From Bacteroidales bacterium (GTDB lineage Bacteria > Bacteroidota > Bacteroidia > Bacteroidales > UBA932): 18,937 nt of DNA. Of the stretch, positions 17,956 through 18,937 are shown piece by piece. Under the pieces are notes generated by a model that saw only the letters and a program-made list of their open reading frames with translations, ran no database searches and had not been told where the DNA came from. Location: the NCBI GenBank assembly GCA_012513425.1, contig JAAZCF010000267.1:1-18937 (forward strand), given 5' to 3'. The stretch's first letter is position 1. Each line of letters starts with the position of its first letter. The translations under genes were made by a program, and so were the position numbers.

Positions 17956-17988
17956 GCTGAGTATTACTCGCTTCATTGATTATGGCTG

Positions 17989-18018
17989 CAAAGATACTAC
18001 AGAAATTTGATTTTGAAA
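17989..18018 (-). promoter_or_regulatory. Bacteroides-type promoter of the asnB operon
   Basis: TATCTTTG (17996-17989) is a perfect match to the Bacteroides sigma-ABfr -7 element TAnnTTTG. Upstream, after an 18-nt spacer, lies TTTC (18018-18015), one mismatch from the -33 TTTG. The start of transcription would fall near 17982-17984, which puts the whole leader ORF and both hairpins in the transcript. An in-frame stop (TAA, 17982-17980) lies near the predicted start, so the leader ORF cannot extend far upstream. Confidence 0.7.
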
Positions 18019-18030
18019 GATTTTTCAAAA
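18011..18030. repeat. Perfect inverted repeat over the -33 region
   Basis: TTTTGAAA-GATT-TTTCAAAA, 8-bp arms and a 4-bp spacer, centred about 37 bp upstream of the predicted transcription start and overlapping the weak -33 element. A dyad in this place could be an operator or activator site in addition to the attenuator. The region is very AT-rich, which raises the chance of an accidental dyad. Confidence 0.4.
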
Positions 18031-18080
18031 AAATGTTAGGTTTTTTTTATAAAAAAGCTTATATTGAAAAGTAATTTCTT

Positions 18081-18121
18081 GGAAAAAGTGGGTTATGTAT
18101 CTGTTTTTCAACACAATACAT
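18081..18121 (-). terminator. Possible weak terminator of the arginase-like gene
   Basis: On the minus strand AUGUAU (18121-18116) can pair with AUACAU (18100-18095), with a few additional inner pairs. A five-T run follows at 18087-18083, just after the stop codon of the upstream gene. The stem is AT-only apart from one G-C pair, so this is a weak call. Between it and the promoter region (18031-18080) I see only A/T tracts. Confidence 0.3.
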
Positions 18122-18127
18122 CTGTTT

Positions 18128-18901
18128 TTATTTCAACTTACAAAATGAAAGCAAAAATTGGACAATACATTCGTTAGTGGAGTCATTGATGTCATCTATC
18201 CTTGATTCTGTAATCAATTTCAAAGTATTTGAGCACTCGCCGCAGATATCCATTCCAAGTATCGTATGATTGCGAATAATTATTTTTAAAAGTGACTCCA
18301 GTTCTTCAAGATTCATTGACCCCTGGTCCCAGTCAGTCACTGCTACTTCTGTGGACAAGACATCTTTGTCTATAGATATATATACTGGCTCGTTGATGTG
18401 CTGCCGAGTTAATTCTTTCCATATCTGACCATGGTCTAAAGTGGATTCGCTGTAGCATATCACCCTGTCTTTATAAGAATCGGGGATTGCATCAGCCAAC
18501 TTATCTGCAATGCCGATAAGGACGACTTTTTGAAGATATCGGTTTTTGTCCAACAGCTCTTTGACCCAGCTTCCGCATGTCAGCACACTTTCAAATAGAG
18601 GCGGCTGCATATCCGGATGATGGTCGAAGAGTATAAGCGAGAAAGGAGTCTTGATTTTATCGGTCCAGAATTTGCTTACATAATGATGATTGCCTGAATC
18701 AATAAAATGAATCGAGCGGACAGAGAAATCTTTAATTCTATTGATAATTGTCTGCTCAGCCTCTGGAGAACAGAAACAATCCGATCCGGATAGATCTGTA
18801 AGATCCACCCATGCGAATTTATGGTGCCTGTAAAACGACTCATATTCGTAAGCACCGGTAAAATCCATCATTATAATCTTGTTATCGCTGATATTGGCCA
18901 T
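18128..18901 (-). CDS. Arginase/ureohydrolase-family protein of unknown substrate
   Basis: A 257-aa protein with the arginase-fold metal motifs in order: a GNHH segment (His72/His73) in the place of GGDHS, FDHHPDM (Asp93, His95, Asp97), and SIDKDVLS (Ser176, Asp178, Asp180). All six expected ligands of the two-manganese site can be assigned, so a hydrolase activity is plausible. The length is shorter than classic arginase or agmatinase (about 300 aa), and the substrate-binding parts are too divergent to name a substrate. Arginine, agmatine, formiminoglutamate and guanidino compounds are all possible. No signal peptide is visible, so it is probably cytoplasmic. It is separated from the asnB operon by a promoter and a possible terminator, so it is probably a separate unit, although its release of nitrogen would suit the neighbourhood. 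The ATG at 18901 is the first in the frame within the window. The 36 nt beyond it (18902-18937) hold an AT-rich TATATATATA tract and no clear TAnnTTTG. Confidence 0.75.
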   Translation of the reverse strand: MANISDNKIIMMDFTGAYEYESFYRHHKFAWVDLTDLSGSDCFCSPEAEQTIINRIKDFSVRSIHFIDSGNHHYVSKFWTDKIKTPFSLILFDHHPDMQPPLFESVLTCGSWVKELLDKNRYLQKVVLIGIADKLADAIPDSYKDRVICYSESTLDHGQIWKELTRQHINEPVYISIDKDVLSTEVAVTDWDQGSMNLEELESLLKIIIRNHTILGMDICGECSNTLKLITESRIDDINDSTNECIVQFLLSFCKLK

Positions 18902-18937
18902 ATCTCTTTATTTATATATATAAAAGGGATGGCTTTG

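Noticed and set aside
17724..17990. A glutamine riboswitch (glnA or downstream-peptide type) upstream of asnB
   Set aside because: I do not see the conserved core of those RNAs, while a translated Gln-rich leader with an attenuator hairpin explains the region directly.
18013..18028. FNR/CRP-type site (TTGA...TCAA) within the promoter dyad
   Set aside because: The spacing between the half-sites is 8 nt rather than the 6 nt of the FNR consensus, so I report only an inverted repeat.

Overview
The window reads as a chromosomal stretch from a member of the Bacteroidota (order Bacteroidales, Bacteroides/Prevotella-like). The evidence is a type III glutamine synthetase (GlnN), the LL-diaminopimelate aminotransferase route to meso-DAP, weak Shine-Dalgarno use, and a perfect match to the Bacteroides -7 promoter element TAnnTTTG. 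Every gene is on the minus strand, so the reading order runs from right to left. I cannot name the genus from sequence alone.

Right end (18128-18901): an arginase/ureohydrolase-fold protein with a complete set of putative metal ligands and unknown substrate. A weak AT-rich hairpin with a T-run follows it.

The control region (17724-18030) is the most interesting part. A Bacteroides-type promoter overlaps a perfect 8-4-8 inverted repeat. It is followed by an unlisted 46-codon leader ORF (17955 to 17815) carrying six consecutive glutamine codons and then a glutamine/asparagine-rich stretch. A strong hairpin lies inside the end of that ORF. After it comes a strong terminator-like hairpin with a U-rich tail, ending 27 nt before the asnB start. 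A 7-nt segment in the leader ORF is perfectly complementary to the 5' arm of the terminator and could act as an antiterminator. Together this looks like a peptide-leader transcription attenuator sensing charged tRNA-Gln, and perhaps tRNA-Asn. I know of no described attenuator of this specificity.

Downstream, nine genes are packed with gaps of 14 nt or less, or with overlaps: asnB - glnN - gltB - gltD - dapF - dapL - carA - carB - pyrG (17723 down to 52). They probably form one operon of about 17.7 kb. Glutamine synthetase makes glutamine. GOGAT (GltB/GltD) turns glutamine into glutamate. AsnB, CarA and PyrG are glutamine amidotransferases that draw on glutamine for asparagine, carbamoyl phosphate and CTP. 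DapL uses glutamate as amino donor for LL-DAP, and DapF epimerises it to meso-DAP. Control by glutamine-codon attenuation would therefore tie synthesis and the main uses of glutamine to one sensor. Positions 1-51 lie beyond pyrG and hold no supportable feature; the end of the operon is not visible.
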